Source: Ornithodoros turicata (lineage: Eukaryota > Arthropoda > Arachnida > Ixodida > Argasidae). Taken from it: a stretch of DNA of 64,000 bases. A model generated the notes under the pieces. That model searched no databases and was not told where the DNA came from. It saw nothing but the letters and a program-made list of their open reading frames with translations. Positions 10,320 through 20,841 of this stretch are shown one piece after another (position 1 is the first letter of the stretch; each line of letters starts with the position of its first letter). Where the stretch lies: NCBI RefSeq assembly GCF_037126465.1, contig NC_088210.1, positions 14,905,511 to 14,969,510 on the forward strand, in the 5' to 3' direction. The translations under genes were made by a program, and so were the position numbers.

Positions 10320-10736
10320 GCTCTTAAAGCAGAACTTCACCACACAGCACGCTGAAGGCTAACCATTGCGCAGAACGATAAGTTAATTGCCGCTCACTGA
10401 TTTGTTAAAAGCGCGGGGCGTGCGCCTTTTTGTGACAAATTCATGCTACTAGCCTTCTCCAAGAACTCTAAACAGAACTCCGATCTGTTATCTCTTTTCG
10501 TTTCCCTTTAGTACATCCTCATTGGAGCGGGGTAGGATACTGCGACCACCGCGGGGAAACATATACCATGCCGCCGTCACTGTTCATTCACTTATTGTTG
10601 TTGTGACAAATTAACGTAAGTGTCACAAAAAGGCACACGCCTCTCGTCTTCAACAAGTCAGGGGAGAGAACGATATGTCATTCGGGTACAATGGCTGACT
10701 ACCAACGTGTTGTGCAGTGAAGCTCTGTTTTAAAGG
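10320..10736. mobile_element. pMITE type III/I split at its loop
   Basis: The left arm is type III (GAAGGCTAACCATTGCGCAG) and the right arm has the type I words CTTCAACAAGTCAGGGGAG. The central loop is interrupted at TGTGACAAATT by a 160-bp insert, after which TGTGACAAATT is repeated and the right arm continues. Confidence 0.8.
10442..10601 (+). mobile_element. small (TTG)n-tailed retroposon
   Basis: The insert ends in ATTGTTGT and is bounded by an 11-bp duplication TGTGACAAATT (10431-10441 and 10602-10612). Similar TTG-tailed stretches follow 'ccccatctcatcg' elsewhere (16985, 18690). The body is not identified. Confidence 0.7.
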
Positions 10737-10974
10737 GAATACTTTCCTGTGCTGTGAATTTACGGCGGGTGCGTTCTATTGTGAAGGTCTATCTTGGCTG
10801 TCTTTAATTAATCTCACCCTTCTTTCACCTTTTGATAGTTTATCCTTTATTTCCTGATTGTTTTCTTTTCTTTCTTTTTTTTTCGGAATAACAAGACAAC
10901 CTACCGTTTGGCTGACTATTCATCTTTTTTTCTTTGTTCTAATAAACATATCCCCCCTCCTCTATTTTCAAAAA

Positions 10975-11225
10975 AAGCGTTTGGAAGTTACGGTTGTGCG
11001 CTAGAGGCGCGAAATTACCGGAATTTTGAATATTCATAAACATCGATATTTGACACAGGATATCGATAAAGACGAATTAAAATATAAATACTTTAGTATG
11101 GCAATACTATACGTAGTATATCGATATCGAGAAAGAATATCGATATTCAAAAAAAAAAGATCGATATTTTTAAAACATCAATAACACAGGCTGGAAAAAA
11201 TGTCGATACGAATATCGGAATCCAT
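10975..11225. repeat. AT-rich ATCGAT repeat, family G
   Basis: After gctagaggcgcgaaattacc the sequence is crowded with ATCGATAT-type words. A second stretch at 33528-33720 begins similarly (ctagaggcgcaagaatttcg) and has the same composition. I suspect an old AT-rich DNA element, but no clear termini are seen. Confidence 0.45.
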
Positions 11226-11585
11226 CCCCATACAGCGGACATTCACTCCATGATGCCTACTGGAGTGACGTCACGAGACAACACTATAGTGCCGCAGTGC
11301 ATGGTCGGTTTGTGAATTAATTTTGCCCATCTGATTGTCTAAAACCAGATCACACAGCATCCCCTCAGCGGGCGACTGGGTTCTATCCCGCAACCCGCTT
11401 CACTCGGGAATGTTAGCTGGAATCGGACTGCTGGAGAGCTGACAAACGACATCCCTTCCCAATATCCTATACCACCAGCCGCGGATGCCTCAACTCCGAC
11501 GACATATCCCGAGTAGAAGAGGACAGAAAGAAAATATTTGGGCGCTCCGTGCCGGGAATGAGGAAAAGACAAAGCATCTGCGCAG

Positions 11586-11589
<4 letters not shown>

Positions 11590-11651
<62 letters not shown>
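11590..11651. repeat. (TA)n microsatellite
   Basis: About 31 uninterrupted TA units. Frames through it read as alternating Ile-Tyr and are not proteins. Confidence 0.97.
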
Positions 11652-11654
<3 letters not shown>

Positions 11655-12738
11655 ATTATCTGCGCGAACATTTTATCCCGAAGTACAGCTGGCTGTGTAG
11701 GCGTATACCTCCGGTCTTCGGTAGAGTGACTTGTACCTTATCTAGTAGCTTTTCTAGGAATGTATCTGTACCTGCATCGTTTGACGTGAAAGTAGCTGTG
11801 ACATGTAGCCGTGCAATTATAAGCTTCTGGTAGTGGCAGAATGGCGTAAATGCAGGCTAGCTGGTGGATAAATTCCTTCTGGTAGTGATTTTGTTTTCCC
11901 ACGCATCAGCTTCCAAACGTCTTAGTTGTCGTTCTTCAGAAAGTTATAGAGAAAAGAGCTCCAGTGCTCAGAAAGTTACGGCTTGAAAGTTAAACGACTG
12001 AGAGTTGAAGTGAACACTGAACTGAAAATGAGCTGGAACTGAACGAACTGATGTGATGGAACCTTAGTGACAACGAGTTCGAAAACCAGACCCCCGCTGT
12101 TTCGGTGTAGCAAGTATGTGATAGATATTTGCTGTTGAAATAGCGTAGAGTAATTGTCGTTGCACTTTTCGAGAGATGCGCTTACTCCGATTCCGTTTCT
12201 TGAACGATAAATGTAAAAGTATCTAAGCTACTTTAACCCGATAACTCTACTGTAAAACTGATAAAGATAACTGTAACTGTGATAACTGAACTTGATAATT
12301 AAGAGCTGTAACACAGTTGCGCTTTTCACAGGGTAGCTTGACATAGCTTATTTACTGTTTTAAAGTATCTTACCCCCATGCCCATATACTTCTCCTCACC
12401 CTTTCGATACCAAGTGTGGTATCGATACGTTATGTGCAGAGTTTATTCTCGTAAAGGAGTAATGAAATGACATTTACCATTCCTGGGAATCCTCCGCATT
12501 CACCAAGCAATCCATCACGATCCACCGTGCGAAACGGATCTACTGCAAATAAATATTTACCGATCGTTAGTGTCTTAATGTAGTTTCGTCTACCTTGTAG
12601 TATCTACCTGAGTAATAAACATCCTGACCAATAAATATTTTTAGATCTATACTCCCAACCATCATTATTCTTAGGCGAAGTATTTTCGATGAACGATGTC
12701 TGCTCACTGCCCCGCACTTCAATGAACAGAAACGCTCT
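11652..12738. other. 1.1 kb without gene or known repeat
   Basis: I see no long frame, no inverted ends and no similarity to the repeats named elsewhere. It may be single-copy intergenic or intronic sequence. Confidence 0.45.
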
Positions 12739-12739
12739 C

Positions 12740-13090
12740 AAACACTCTCAGAACAGAACTTCACCGCATAGCACGGTGTCCCCCCACCATTGCCACGAAA
12801 CTTAAAAGAAAGCTTCGCCACATAGCACACTGAAGGCCAACCGGTGTACAAAGTGATACCTCTATCACCCTTGATTTGTGGAAAGCGCGGGGCGTACGCC
12901 TTTTTGTGACAATTAACGTTTCTGCATCAGTGTGTCACAAAAAGGCGTACGCCTCCAGTTTTCAACAAATCAGGGAAGAGAACGAGGTCACTCGGGATGA
13001 TGGTTGGCTAGGAGCGTGCTATGTTGTGAAGTTCATTTTTAACGGCAAGCCCAATCGCCATCACCACCACCACCATCATTTTTAAGAGTG
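12740..13090. mobile_element. pMITE type III/I with a SINE-B scrap in its right end
   Basis: A short type II left-arm fragment (12740-12795) abuts a type III left arm and type I right arm. Near the right end TCATTTTTAA (13033-13042) is followed by a 33-bp SINE-B tail (13043-13075) and a second TCATTTTTAA (13076-13085), then GAGTG and TA. The 10-bp duplication shows SINE insertion into the pMITE terminus. Confidence 0.8.
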
Positions 13091-13105
13091 TAGGGTTACC
13101 GCTTT

Positions 13106-13290
13106 CAGACATATGTCGGCACAGTTCCCCTAGAAGTCGGCCCAGGACGCACATCTCCCAGGGCGTCAGTCGTGACGTTGCCCACATACGTGAGGCCGAC
13201 AACGGCAAGCCCTTTCACCATCACCACCACCACCATCATTTTTAACGGCAAGCCCTATCGCCATCACCACCACCACCATCATTTTTAAGA
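13106..13290 (+). mobile_element. SINE-B body with duplicated tail segment
   Basis: The SINE-B body starts tcagacatatgtcggcacag and ends in CAC triplets plus TCATTTTTAA (13236-13245). That is followed by a second tail copy (13246-13278) and TCATTTTTAAGA (13279-13290). The segment from cggcaagccc to gggttaccgctt thus occurs twice, near 13043-13105 and 13246-13308, probably a local duplication around the insertion. Confidence 0.75.
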
Positions 13291-13295
13291 GTGTA

Positions 13296-13487
13296 GGGTT
13301 ACCGCTTCTGATTCGAAGAGCGAGGGGGCGTACGCCTTTTTGTAGCAATAGGGATATATGATAATTGCTACAAAAAGGCGTACGCCCCCCCCCTCTCTCT
13401 CTCTTGAAATCACAAGCGATAACCCTATCATTTGTGGCAGTGGTTGGCGAACGACGTGCTATGCGGTGAAGTTTTGTTCGGAGAGTG
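13296..13487. mobile_element. left-truncated pMITE type II
   Basis: It starts abruptly at GGGTTACCGCTTCTGATTCG, missing the first 70 bp of the left arm, and ends with GTGCTATGCGGTGAAG. The same truncation point and the same preceding AGAGTGTA occur at 19763 and, with a pogo-like MITE inserted in it, near 37341. Confidence 0.8.
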
Positions 13488-13564
13488 ATGACCAGCCGCG
13501 GCGGCGTGACCTTGGAGGTCCGCCTCGATCTCGTGGCGTGACGTAATCAGATCAGTGTCACGTA

Positions 13565-13813
13565 CACTCTTAAAAATGAACTTCACCGCATAGCACGCAC
13601 CTAGCCAACCATCGCCTCGAATGATATCGTTACCTGTCCTGATTTGCTGAAAACGGGAGGCGTACGCCTTTTTTGTGACACTTATGCTGTTCATAATTGT
13701 CACAAAAAAGGCGTATGCCTCCCGTTTTCAACAAATCAGGGCAGATAACGATATCATTCGAGATGATGGTCGGCTAGGGGCGTGCTATGCGGTGAAGTTC
13801 ATTTTTAAGAGTG
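13565..13813. mobile_element. pMITE type I, best-preserved copy
   Basis: Two arms of about 116 bp match with few mismatches around loop CTTATGCTGTTCATAAT. TA lies on both sides (13563-13564, 13814-13815). It is a useful reference copy: terminus, CGCATAGCACG, CCAACCAT, GATATCGTTA, CTGATTTG, GGCGTACGCC and TGTGACA in order. Confidence 0.93.
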
Positions 13814-13906
13814 TAGCATCGGCGTGCGCGAGCAGTCGCGAGGTTTCATTTCCTACTGGAACTTTTGTCTGCTTCAGACACGGCGCGGCGTACTTTATAC
13901 CATATA

Positions 13907-14157
13907 ACGCTCTGAAAACAGAACTTCACCGCATAGCACGCTGTGCGTCAACCATTGCCACGAATGATGGGATTATATCGCTCGTGATCCGAAGAGAGAG
14001 TGGGGCGTACGCCTTTTTGTGTCAATTTGGATATATTATAATTGCCACGAAAAGGCGCACGCCCCTCTCTCCCTTCGAGTCAGAAGCGATAACCCTATCA
14101 TTCGTGGCAATGGTTGGCGCACAGCGTGCTATGCGGCGAAGTTCTTTTTTTAGATTG
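13907..14157. mobile_element. pMITE type II, complete
   Basis: The arms carry GCGTCAACCATTGCCACGAA and its inverse, with the type II loop CAATTTGGATATATTATAATT. The right terminus is diverged (TTTAGATTG). Confidence 0.87.
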
Positions 14158-14177
14158 TATAGTAGCGCGTATAAAGT

Positions 14178-14261
14178 AAAGAACACGTAAGTGAATGAGG
14201 GTGTCGACACCACTCGGTGACATAAATACGCTAGCATCCCCTATTCACTTACGCGTTCTTT
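14178..14261. repeat. imperfect hairpin
   Basis: AAAGAACACGTAAGTGAATG and its near-inverse (CATTCACTTACG-type arm, 14238-14261) flank a loop of about 36 bases. It starts 20 bp after a pMITE and its function is unknown. The following 360 bases to about 14620 show nothing recognised. Confidence 0.6.
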
Positions 14262-14625
14262 GAAGGAGTTGAGGGTCTTCTAATCGCGTGGGTGTGCAGA
14301 TCAAAGACCACGCACGCGCGTGATAGAGGTTTTCTTTCGTGTGTTCGTTCTTGGGCAACGAGAGCATGTTATTTCTCATACGGTCTGTTGGAGCCAAAAG
14401 CGAAATACGTATGAAGGAGTACCTTCACTGTTCCATTAAAATCCATTAATCTCCAGGTGTGTGTGACAGTTTGCGTGTGTTAGTGACTGAGTGAGTCTCT
14501 CCGTCACTCATTGTTGTAGTTAGCCATTTTCGTTTTTCTAAGTGATCTCGAGTAGCCGGCTGTCGTAATGAACGCCTATTTCTCCTTTTCTTTTTTCTTA
14601 TCAACTCAAGCCTATCTCCCGTGGG

Positions 14626-15045
14626 ACCTTCATTGCTTGCACAAAAATACTAAGGTAAGCTGAAGTACTGTTAGGGACACGGTTGTCTAAAATCTCCAGC
14701 CCGCGGCGGAACGATCCCCTATCGGCGATGTCGCGCACGAAGGAACTATACCAATACCCTCCCCGAGGGGAGGCCGCGCTGGACTGCTCTCCCTAGCAGA
14801 CGACACTTAGAATGCGATGGTACTCTCTCCCGACAGGTGGCGCTTCGTGGCCTTACCTCGGAGACTGTAATGGTATAGTTCCTTCGTGCGCGACATCGCC
14901 GATAGGGGACTGCTCGGCAACGGGCTGGAGATTTCAGACAACCGTGTCTCCAACAGTACAAAGTATTGCAGAAATGCAGGAAGCAATAACCCTGCCGACG
15001 AGTATAGCAAGAGGTGCCTATGACATGGTCGTTATAATCTAATAC
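14626..15045. repeat. repeat R, carrying a foldback insertion
   Basis: The flanks resemble 32396-32560. Shared words are taaggtaagc, gaagtac, caggaagcaataa and atgacatggt. The 32-kb copy is uninterrupted and serves as the empty site for the insertion described next. Repeat R itself is unclassified. Confidence 0.75.
14669..14955. mobile_element. 287-bp foldback element, GTAC duplication
   Basis: The termini TGTTAGGGACACGGTTGTCT and its inverse continue through about 95 bp of arm similarity, including ctatcggcgatgtcgcgcac. GTAC stands on both sides (14665-14668, 14956-14959), and the related sequence at 32428-32431 has a single GTAC without insert. No transposase frame is present. Confidence 0.85.
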
Positions 15046-15049
15046 ATCG

Positions 15050-15384
15050 TGAGGTGGACATGCCGTGATTTGTTGCGGTATGCGTGCAGTTACGAGAGAT
15101 AAAAGATAGAGAGATAAAACAGATAAAAACACACGCTGCTGCCTTATTCGGTCCGCGGTAAGACACCTAAGACGCATCCTCGTGTTTTCCCATGTCACGT
15201 GTGTCAAAGAGTAGAGAGTAGAAGTATAGCTGCGTTCTGGAGCTTGGTGACGCACGAATATGGCGTCTGCTGCTCCATTTCTTTTAGTTGAGGATTACGC
15301 TCCTCTTCTTCGCTCTAATGTCGGCTTGGGGGAGGTGGGGGGGGGGAGTAGCTGGATTAGGTAGCTTGACGATTAGAATAGACG
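15050..15384. other. no gene or repeat recognised
   Basis: Nothing supported apart from a short G-run near 15338-15346. Confidence 0.4.
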
Positions 15385-15612
15385 ATTTTAAAAAGACGCG
15401 CGCGCCATCAAGCGCGTGGCGCAAGGCAGCATGGGAACTTTGAGAGACACTGCTCCGTCGTCTCTTCGGATATGGTTTATATCGACTGACGCTGTGGCTG
15501 CGCACACCGAGAATGTTGTTGTTCTTCTTCTGCCTCCGCCTCTGGCCGTATCGTAATGCTTGAAGGCGCTCTAAGTTCCCATGAGCCCTTGCGTACCACA
15601 GGTGGCGCTTGC
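15385..15612. repeat. repeat Z, uninterrupted inverse copy
   Basis: It matches 5205-5620 in reverse orientation but lacks the 150-bp foldback. Shared words on this strand include agcatgggaactttgagaga, acactgctccgtcgtc and gttgttgttcttcttctgcc. Confidence 0.7.
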
Positions 15613-15712
15613 ATTTCTAAAATGGTCTATTGTAGATCGCAGGAGGAAAGAGGGTGGAAGTGGTCGTTTGGTTTGGGAATATATCCTTTGCACTTTGGAT
15701 CTATCTGCTGAT

Positions 15713-15801
15713 TAATAACGCGTCCTGGAGTAGCCAGTCCCGAGTGGCTCGAGACTACCATCTCCATTTTTTTCTTTTAAAATCAATCAATCAATCAATC
15801 T
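15713..15801 (+). mobile_element. SINE-D 3' end with (AATC)n tail
   Basis: The conserved core aacgcgtcctggagtagcca is followed by a T-rich stretch and AATC repeats. Further copies lie at 18053, 22540 and, inverted, at 51217. Confidence 0.75.
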
Positions 15802-15849
15802 ATCTATCTGCTGATAGTCGACACGCGGAGTTTCTTCTTCAGTGGGTCC

Positions 15850-16235
15850 AAGCAACACCACCTATAGAGAGAGAAAGCCTGCACACTCGTCGCCATGACG
15901 TAACAATTAAGAGTCAGCCAATGAGGATCGTGTTCTCAACGGCCGTAGCCAATCACGAACGTGCTTTCAGCGGTCGTGGCCATGAAGAAGAACCACTGTC
16001 GTCTGCGAATTGTGATTGAACGTCCCCGCGTACTAAATAGGAAAACTTGGAAATGAAGCGCGAAAAAAGTCTTTCTCAAAAATCGCTTTTTCTGGAGAGC
16101 GTCTTGCATTAAATATTTAGGACTGCAGGTTCCAGGTGAGCTGCAATCATTTGCGAGTTCTGGAATTCGCAGAACGGTGAATCGCGGTAGCAGACGAACT
16201 CTGACTCTTCTCTTCGAATTCTGACGAAGGAGAGA
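15850..16235. mobile_element. element Y, one arm
   Basis: It starts CAACACCACCTATAGAGAGA and continues collinearly with 53162-53580 (shared: attgaacgtccccgcgtact, gctgcaatcatttgcgagtt, aggaggcaat). The far terminus is missing here. No coding capacity is seen. Confidence 0.7.
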
Positions 16236-16239
16236 GAGG

Positions 16240-16790
16240 AGGCAATGAGCAGGCCTTCTGCCAAAGGGTGCGTGTGACGTCATGTGTAGGAGCCTCATTA
16301 CGATGCAAGAGGCGCACGACTTCTGACGCGTGGCCTGGCGCCGAGTGGTGTACTCAGTTTCGCGTCGCCGGTGTCTTTTACTGGTCTCTTTTGAATTCAA
16401 GAGGCCTCGGCTTGATCCCTAAATGCATCTTGTCGGTCGCGATAGTACTTTGCGTGGCGCTTCTTCGGCGTCTTTGAAACAGTAAGACCCATATCCAAAT
16501 TCAGGCCCCCTATACCAAATTGTATTTTCCTGCCGGCCGCCGGGTTGCATTTTTATGTGACGCTCAATTCCCAAGTTACCTTCCTCATACCAAGTACGAA
16601 GAAAGATGCAGTTCTATGTCAAAAAAAAAAAAGATGAGAGAGAGAGAAAAAAAAATACGTCCTACGTAAATGTTTTTGTGGGCACGTAAAATTGTAAAAC
16701 AAATTGTAAAAATTTGTGAAATTGTGTTCGCAGATGCGAACGAAGTTTGTTCACGTTTGCCACACAATGTGTACTGTTGGTGATGGTGAT
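16240..16790. other. no gene or repeat recognised
   Basis: A run of A and AG dinucleotides lies near 16621-16655. Nothing else is supported. Confidence 0.4.
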
Positions 16791-16799
16791 GTGATAAAG

Positions 16800-16935
16800 G
16801 GGAAAAAATGGGGATGGGGGGGATATGTTTTGATAAAATAAAAGGAGGGAAAGGTTAGCCTGCACTACGGCGGCTTGCTATTCCCAGCAAAGAAAGAAAA
16901 GGAAAAAGGAAAACAAAACAAACAAAAGGAAAACA
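16800..16935. repeat. repeat E fragment
   Basis: The stretch ggggatatgttttgataaaa...aggttagcc...cggcttgctattccc resembles 22905-23010 (ggggatatgtttattgcaaa...cgacttgctattcc). It is a short dispersed repeat of unknown type. Confidence 0.45.
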
Positions 16936-16939
16936 ACCT

Positions 16940-17256
16940 GTTAAAGAATTTCACCACATAGCACGCTTCCTAACACCCCATCTCATCGTCATGACTTGTT
17001 GTTGTTGTTGTAACGCCCATTCTAAATGACAGTGCATGGTCTCTCGCCCGATTTCTTGAAAATGAAACTCTTGGCCAACCACCATCCCGAATGACATCGT
17101 TCTGCCCTGATTCGTTAAAACACGACGCTTATATAGTTACGTTAATGGTCACAAAAAGACGAACGCCCAACGCTTTTCCACAAACCAGGAGTGGTAAAAC
17201 GGTATCATTCCGCGCAGTGGTTGACCTTCAACGTGTGACGCGTCCAAGAGTGTAAC
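16940..17256. mobile_element. composite of pMITE pieces with a TTG-tailed insert
   Basis: A left arm (ATTTCACCACATAGCACGCT) is interrupted by ccccatctcatcg plus TTG repeats (about 16975-17012). Type I and type III arm pieces follow, including TTGGCCAACCACCATCCCGA and GTGGTTGACCTTCAACGTG, ending CAAGAGTGTA. Confidence 0.65.
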
Positions 17257-17259
17257 TTG

Positions 17260-18050
17260 CAATTTCGCCGTTACGGTAACATCACGATAAAACATTAAAC
17301 CAGACGACTTAACATCCATGCCGGCATAGAGAGCTTCCGTGTGTTGTTCTCAGAAAGTAGAAATTTGAGGCTAAAAGGGCAGCGTTTGTTAGACTGTCCT
17401 GAATCAGTTATTAGGCGCGGAAGCGGCCTTCAACGGCACAAGGTGCAAGCCGGATGCGAGAAGCTAAATTAGCAACTACAAGCAACAGCGGCTCTTTTAC
17501 AATTCCATTAGTACGCGAGGGGGGCACAGGTAATCGGCCTCGCTAATCCTCCGGGCATTTTGCGCTGGCTCGCAGTTTGTTAGTGCCCTGGGGAAAAGCC
17601 GCTTCTGCCGTGAACAAGCCAGTTAAGCGCGTAAGCAGAGTGCGTTGCATAAAGAACCCCGCTGTGTGCGTCTGTTTGGTGCGCATACGTCTGCGGTTGG
17701 CAAAGGCGAAGCGGCGGTATAAGGGGATAGGGATTTCGCGTAACGCGCCTTTGTTTAAGAACTCCGTGGAGTAAGAACTGAGGTTTCCAGTTTATAAAGG
17801 CGGACTCACTTCTTAAGAAAGTCTATGGGGAATTTTTGTTCGTAGGGTTCCCGTAAACCTCGCTAAATTTCTACACGAAACAAGTACAGGCGTGTTTATC
17901 TCTAGTTTATCTAGGGAATGACACGTTTTTGAAGGCCCGACGCGATCCACTGATTTTTGGATAATTAAAGTTTATCAAATTTTCGATACATGGGAATCTA
18001 TGGGAGATGTAACAAAATCACTTCTCAAAATCTTCCCTTTCCCTTTCCTT
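17260..18050. other. no gene or repeat recognised
   Basis: This 0.8-kb stretch has no long frame beyond a 65-codon one at 17577-17774, which has no family signal. Confidence 0.4.
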
Positions 18051-18052
18051 TA

Positions 18053-18135
18053 TTAATAACGCGTCCTGGAGTAGCCAGTCCCGAGTAGCTCGAGACTACC
18101 ATCTCCATTTTTTTCTTTTAAAATCAATCAATCGC
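18053..18135 (+). mobile_element. SINE-D 3' end
   Basis: Nearly identical to 15713-15801 (aacgcgtcctggagtagcca, then gctcgagactaccatctcca), with a short AATC tail. Confidence 0.75.
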
Positions 18136-18139
18136 TTCT

Positions 18140-18655
18140 TTATTCCGCCCGCCCGTGATATTTGGGCCAAAATGATGTCATTCCCTAGAGTTGTAGTCTG
18201 GGAATTGATTGCAGTCAACAAATTCGACGAGCTTACTGGAGTTATTCAGATCCCTTCGAATGAAAATAATGTCTTTGCGGTTTGCTAGCATGTTCTGCAC
18301 GCTGGCGCCGACTCTATTACTTCCATAGAACGCGCGAGAAAAGCAAAGCGAAGAAAACAATTTTGGGACGGTGGATCCAACCCTCTGCGGAAGTAAACGT
18401 TAACTAGATCGCACGAGTCCACCTTAAAGAAAGAAAAAAACCTTTCCAGTGGGACGGCATTGCGCGGAAGGATACCGTTATCATTTAGGATTTGTGGGAA
18501 GCGCGGGGCATACGGGTTTTTTTTCTTTCTTTTTTTTTTCCGGGTATATAGTTGTTTAGGTGTTGTAATTATGTTCAGAACTTTGCGGATACTTTTGCAC
18601 TCCACCTGGCAGATACTGTTAAACTATTTACTGTTGCTTTAAGGGGGCTGTATAG
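18140..18655. other. no gene; T-rich tract
   Basis: A possible degenerate pMITE type III arm (GATTTGTGGGAAGCGCGGGG, 18489-18508) lies before a T/C-rich tract near 18515-18541. No protein signal is present. Confidence 0.4.
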
Positions 18656-18739
18656 AGCACGCTCTTAAAGCACCACGCGGCGAAACACCCCATCTCATCG
18701 CCATCATCTATTGTTGCTGTTGTTGCTCTTAAAGAGGTG

Positions 18740-18988
18740 CACTCTTAGAAATGAACTTCACCGCATAGCACACTCCTAGCCAACCATCATCACGAATGAT
18801 ATCGTCATCTGTCCTGATTTGTTGAAAACGGGAGGCGTACGCCTTTTTTGTGACAATTATGAACTGCATAAGTGTCACAAAAATGGCGTACGCCTCCCGT
18901 TTTCAACAAATCAGGGCAGATAGCGATATCATTCGTGATGATGGTTGGCTAGGAGTGTGCTATGCGGTGAAGTTCATTTTTAAGAGTG
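18740..18988. mobile_element. pMITE type I, complete
   Basis: This 249-bp palindrome has type I arms and loop CAATTATGAACTGCATAAG. It is preceded by a broken pMITE end with a TTG-type insert (18660-18738). SINE-C, read on the minus strand, abuts its right end. Confidence 0.9.
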
Positions 18989-19199
18989 GGGGGGGGAGGT
19001 AATTACAGAATCGGTTCGCCGTTCGCAGGGCAACACAGAAGTGAGCATCGTCACGACTATGCCCCTCCCCCCCCCCCCCCAAAAAAAAAAAAGTGTGCTG
19101 GATAAATCGTGGAGACGCGTAGAGGGTGCGAGAGTCCGTCCAGGAGTGCAAAGGGATAGAAGGGCCGTTGGGCAAGACTCGCCTCCTGCAGAAAGAGAA
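18989..19199 (-). mobile_element. SINE-C
   Basis: On the minus strand it reads gttctctttctgcaggaggc, then cgtcacgatg, then a C-run tail, which appears as the G-run next to the pMITE. It shares 'gtcgtgacg-atgcccac'-type words with SINE-B, so the two are probably related. A long C/A homopolymer junction lies at 19066-19092. Confidence 0.7.
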
Positions 19200-19443
19200 C
19201 AAGCAGAACTTCACCGTATAGCACGCCCCTGGCGAACCATTATCCCGAATGACATCGATCTCTGTCCTGATTTGTTGAAAACAAGAGGCGTTCGCCTTTT
19301 TGTGACACTTATGCAGTTACGAATATTTGTCACAAAGAGGCGTACGCCCAGCGCTTTCCACAAATCAGGAGTGATAACGGTATCATTCTGCGGAATGGTT
19401 GGGGCCTTCAGCGTGCTGTGTGCGAGGTGCTGTTTTAAGAGTG
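19200..19443. mobile_element. pMITE, type I left and type III right
   Basis: The first terminal bases are replaced by the SINE-C end (AAGCAGAACTTCACC). The right arm has the type III words CTTTCCACAAATCAGGAGTG and GCCTTCAGCGTGCTGTG. The right terminus is GTTTTAAGAGTG. Confidence 0.8.
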
Positions 19444-19455
19444 CAGGGCTAGCTC

Positions 19456-19758
19456 TGCACTTTCAGAACAGAACTTCACCGCATAGCACGTTGTCCGTCA
19501 ACCATTGCCACGAATTACACACACTAAAAACAGAACTTCACCGCATAGCACGCTGAGCGCCAACCATTGTCACGAACGATAAGGTTATCGCTACTGAGTC
19601 GGAGATAGAGGGGGCGTACGCCCCCCTCTGTCTTCCAATCACCAACGATAGCCCTATCATTCGTAATCATCACTACCAATCATCACAATCACACATAAAC
19701 ACTATCATTCGGCAATGGTTAGCGCACAGCGTGTTATGCGGTGAAGTTCTGGTATTAG
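19456..19758. mobile_element. pMITE type II with a left-arm scrap
   Basis: A left-arm fragment (19456-19521) is followed by a type II copy whose core is GGGGGCGTACGCCCCC and whose right half contains an inserted CAATCATCAC-type stretch near 19660-19705. It ends TATTAGAGTG followed by TA. Confidence 0.75.
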
Positions 19759-19762
19759 AGTG

Positions 19763-19968
19763 TAGGGTTACCGCTTCTGGTTCGAAGAACGAGGGGGCCT
19801 ACGCCTTTTTGTCGCTATGTGGATATTGTATGATAATTGCTACAAAAATGCGTAAGCCCCCCCCCCCCCCCCCCCATCTCCCGATTCAAATCAGAAGCGA
19901 TAACCGTATCATTCCTGGCGATGGTTGGCACACAACGTGCTATGCGGTGAAGTTCTGTTCTGAGAGCG
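19763..19968. mobile_element. left-truncated pMITE type II
   Basis: It begins GGTTACCGCTTCTGGTTCGA directly after AGAGTGTAG, the same junction as 13296. The right arm contains a C-run at 19858-19876. It ends GAGAGCG. Confidence 0.75.
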
Positions 19969-19983
19969 TATACCAGCCCTGCA

Positions 19984-20213
19984 CTCAAAAAACAGACCTT
20001 CACTGCATAGCACGCTGTGCGGGAACCATTACCAGGAATGACACGTTTATCGCTTCCGATTCGGCCCCGTGCGCCAACCATTACCATACGAGGGATAGAG
20101 CTATCGCTTCCGTACGCCGGCTTCTCTTTTCGAATCGGAAGCGGTAACCCTATCATTCGTTGCAATGGCTGGCACGGAGCGTGCTATGCGGTGAAGTTCT
20201 GTTTTTTTAGAAT
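19984..20213. mobile_element. pMITE type II, diverged centre
   Basis: The outer arms match type II (TTCACTGCATAGCACGCTGT and inverse), but the usual core is replaced by a second GTGCGCCAACCATTACCATA block. This may be an internal conversion or recombination product. Confidence 0.75.
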
Positions 20214-20297
20214 GTGTTCGCATCGTGTGTTTTTCGTTCCTGAAAAAAATAAAGCGTCATCGGTCCTTTTATCATCGCTTATTACCTGTGAAGAACG

Positions 20298-20450
20298 CGG
20301 GTACCGTACACCTCTTTGTGACAATTAGCATAACTGCGTAAGTGTCACGCAAAGGCGTACGCCTTCCGTTTTGCACAAAAGCAGGAGAGACGTCAATCGG
20401 GATCGTGGTGGGTTGGGAGTGTGTCGAGCGGTGAAGCTCTATTTTACGAT
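20298..20450. mobile_element. pMITE fragment, types III/I
   Basis: The central hairpin TGTGACAATTAGCATAACTG / GTGTCACGCAAAGG and the right arm ending TGAAGCTCTATTTTA are present. The left arm is missing. Confidence 0.65.
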
Positions 20451-20462
20451 ACGCACGTTACG

Positions 20463-20580
20463 CTCGTCATATGTCGGCACAGTTCCCTTAGAAGTCGGCC
20501 CAGGACGCACATTCCATCCAGAGCGTTAGTCGTGACGTTTCCCACCTCTGTGGGGCCGACTGTACGGCGAGCTCTTTTCA
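20463..20580 (+). mobile_element. SINE-B body fragment
   Basis: It contains atatgtcggcacagttccct, aagtcggcccaggacgcaca and gtcgtgacgt. The CAC tail is missing. Confidence 0.75.
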
Positions 20581-20583
20581 CTA

Positions 20584-20841
20584 CACTCTAAAAGCAGAAC
20601 TTCACCGCATAGCACGCTATGCGCCAACCATTGCATAGAATGATAAATGATAGGGTTATCGCTTGCGATTGGAAAGCAGAGGGGTAGGGCGTAGGACTTT
20701 TTGTGGCAATTTTCATATATCCAAATTGCCACAAAAAGGCGTACGCCCCCATCTCGCTTCGAATCAGAAGCAATGACCCTATCATTCGTGGCAATGGTTG
20801 GCGCACCGCGTGCTATGTGGTGAAGTTCCGTCTTTGGAGTG
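20584..20841. mobile_element. pMITE type II, complete
   Basis: TA lies on both sides (20582-20583, 20842-20843). The arms carry ATGCGCCAACCATTGCATAG and the inverse with TGGCAATGGTTGGCGC. A (CAC)n tract follows at 20844-20868, then a degenerate pMITE arm to about 20965. Confidence 0.88.

Noticed and set aside
11339..11700. Frames with long Ile-Tyr repeats
   Set aside because: They are translations of the (TA)n microsatellite at 11590-11651.
13008..13348. His-rich and Met/Val-rich frames, also at 52636-52924 and 62978-63103
   Set aside because: They come from (CAC)n tails of SINE-B or simple GGT/CAC microsatellites.
13675..14190. 171-codon frame and similar ones containing VTKKAYASRF and YAVKFIFKSV words
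   Set aside because: These peptides recur wherever a pMITE is present, in both orientations, because the element is palindromic. They are translations of pMITE arms, not a protein family.
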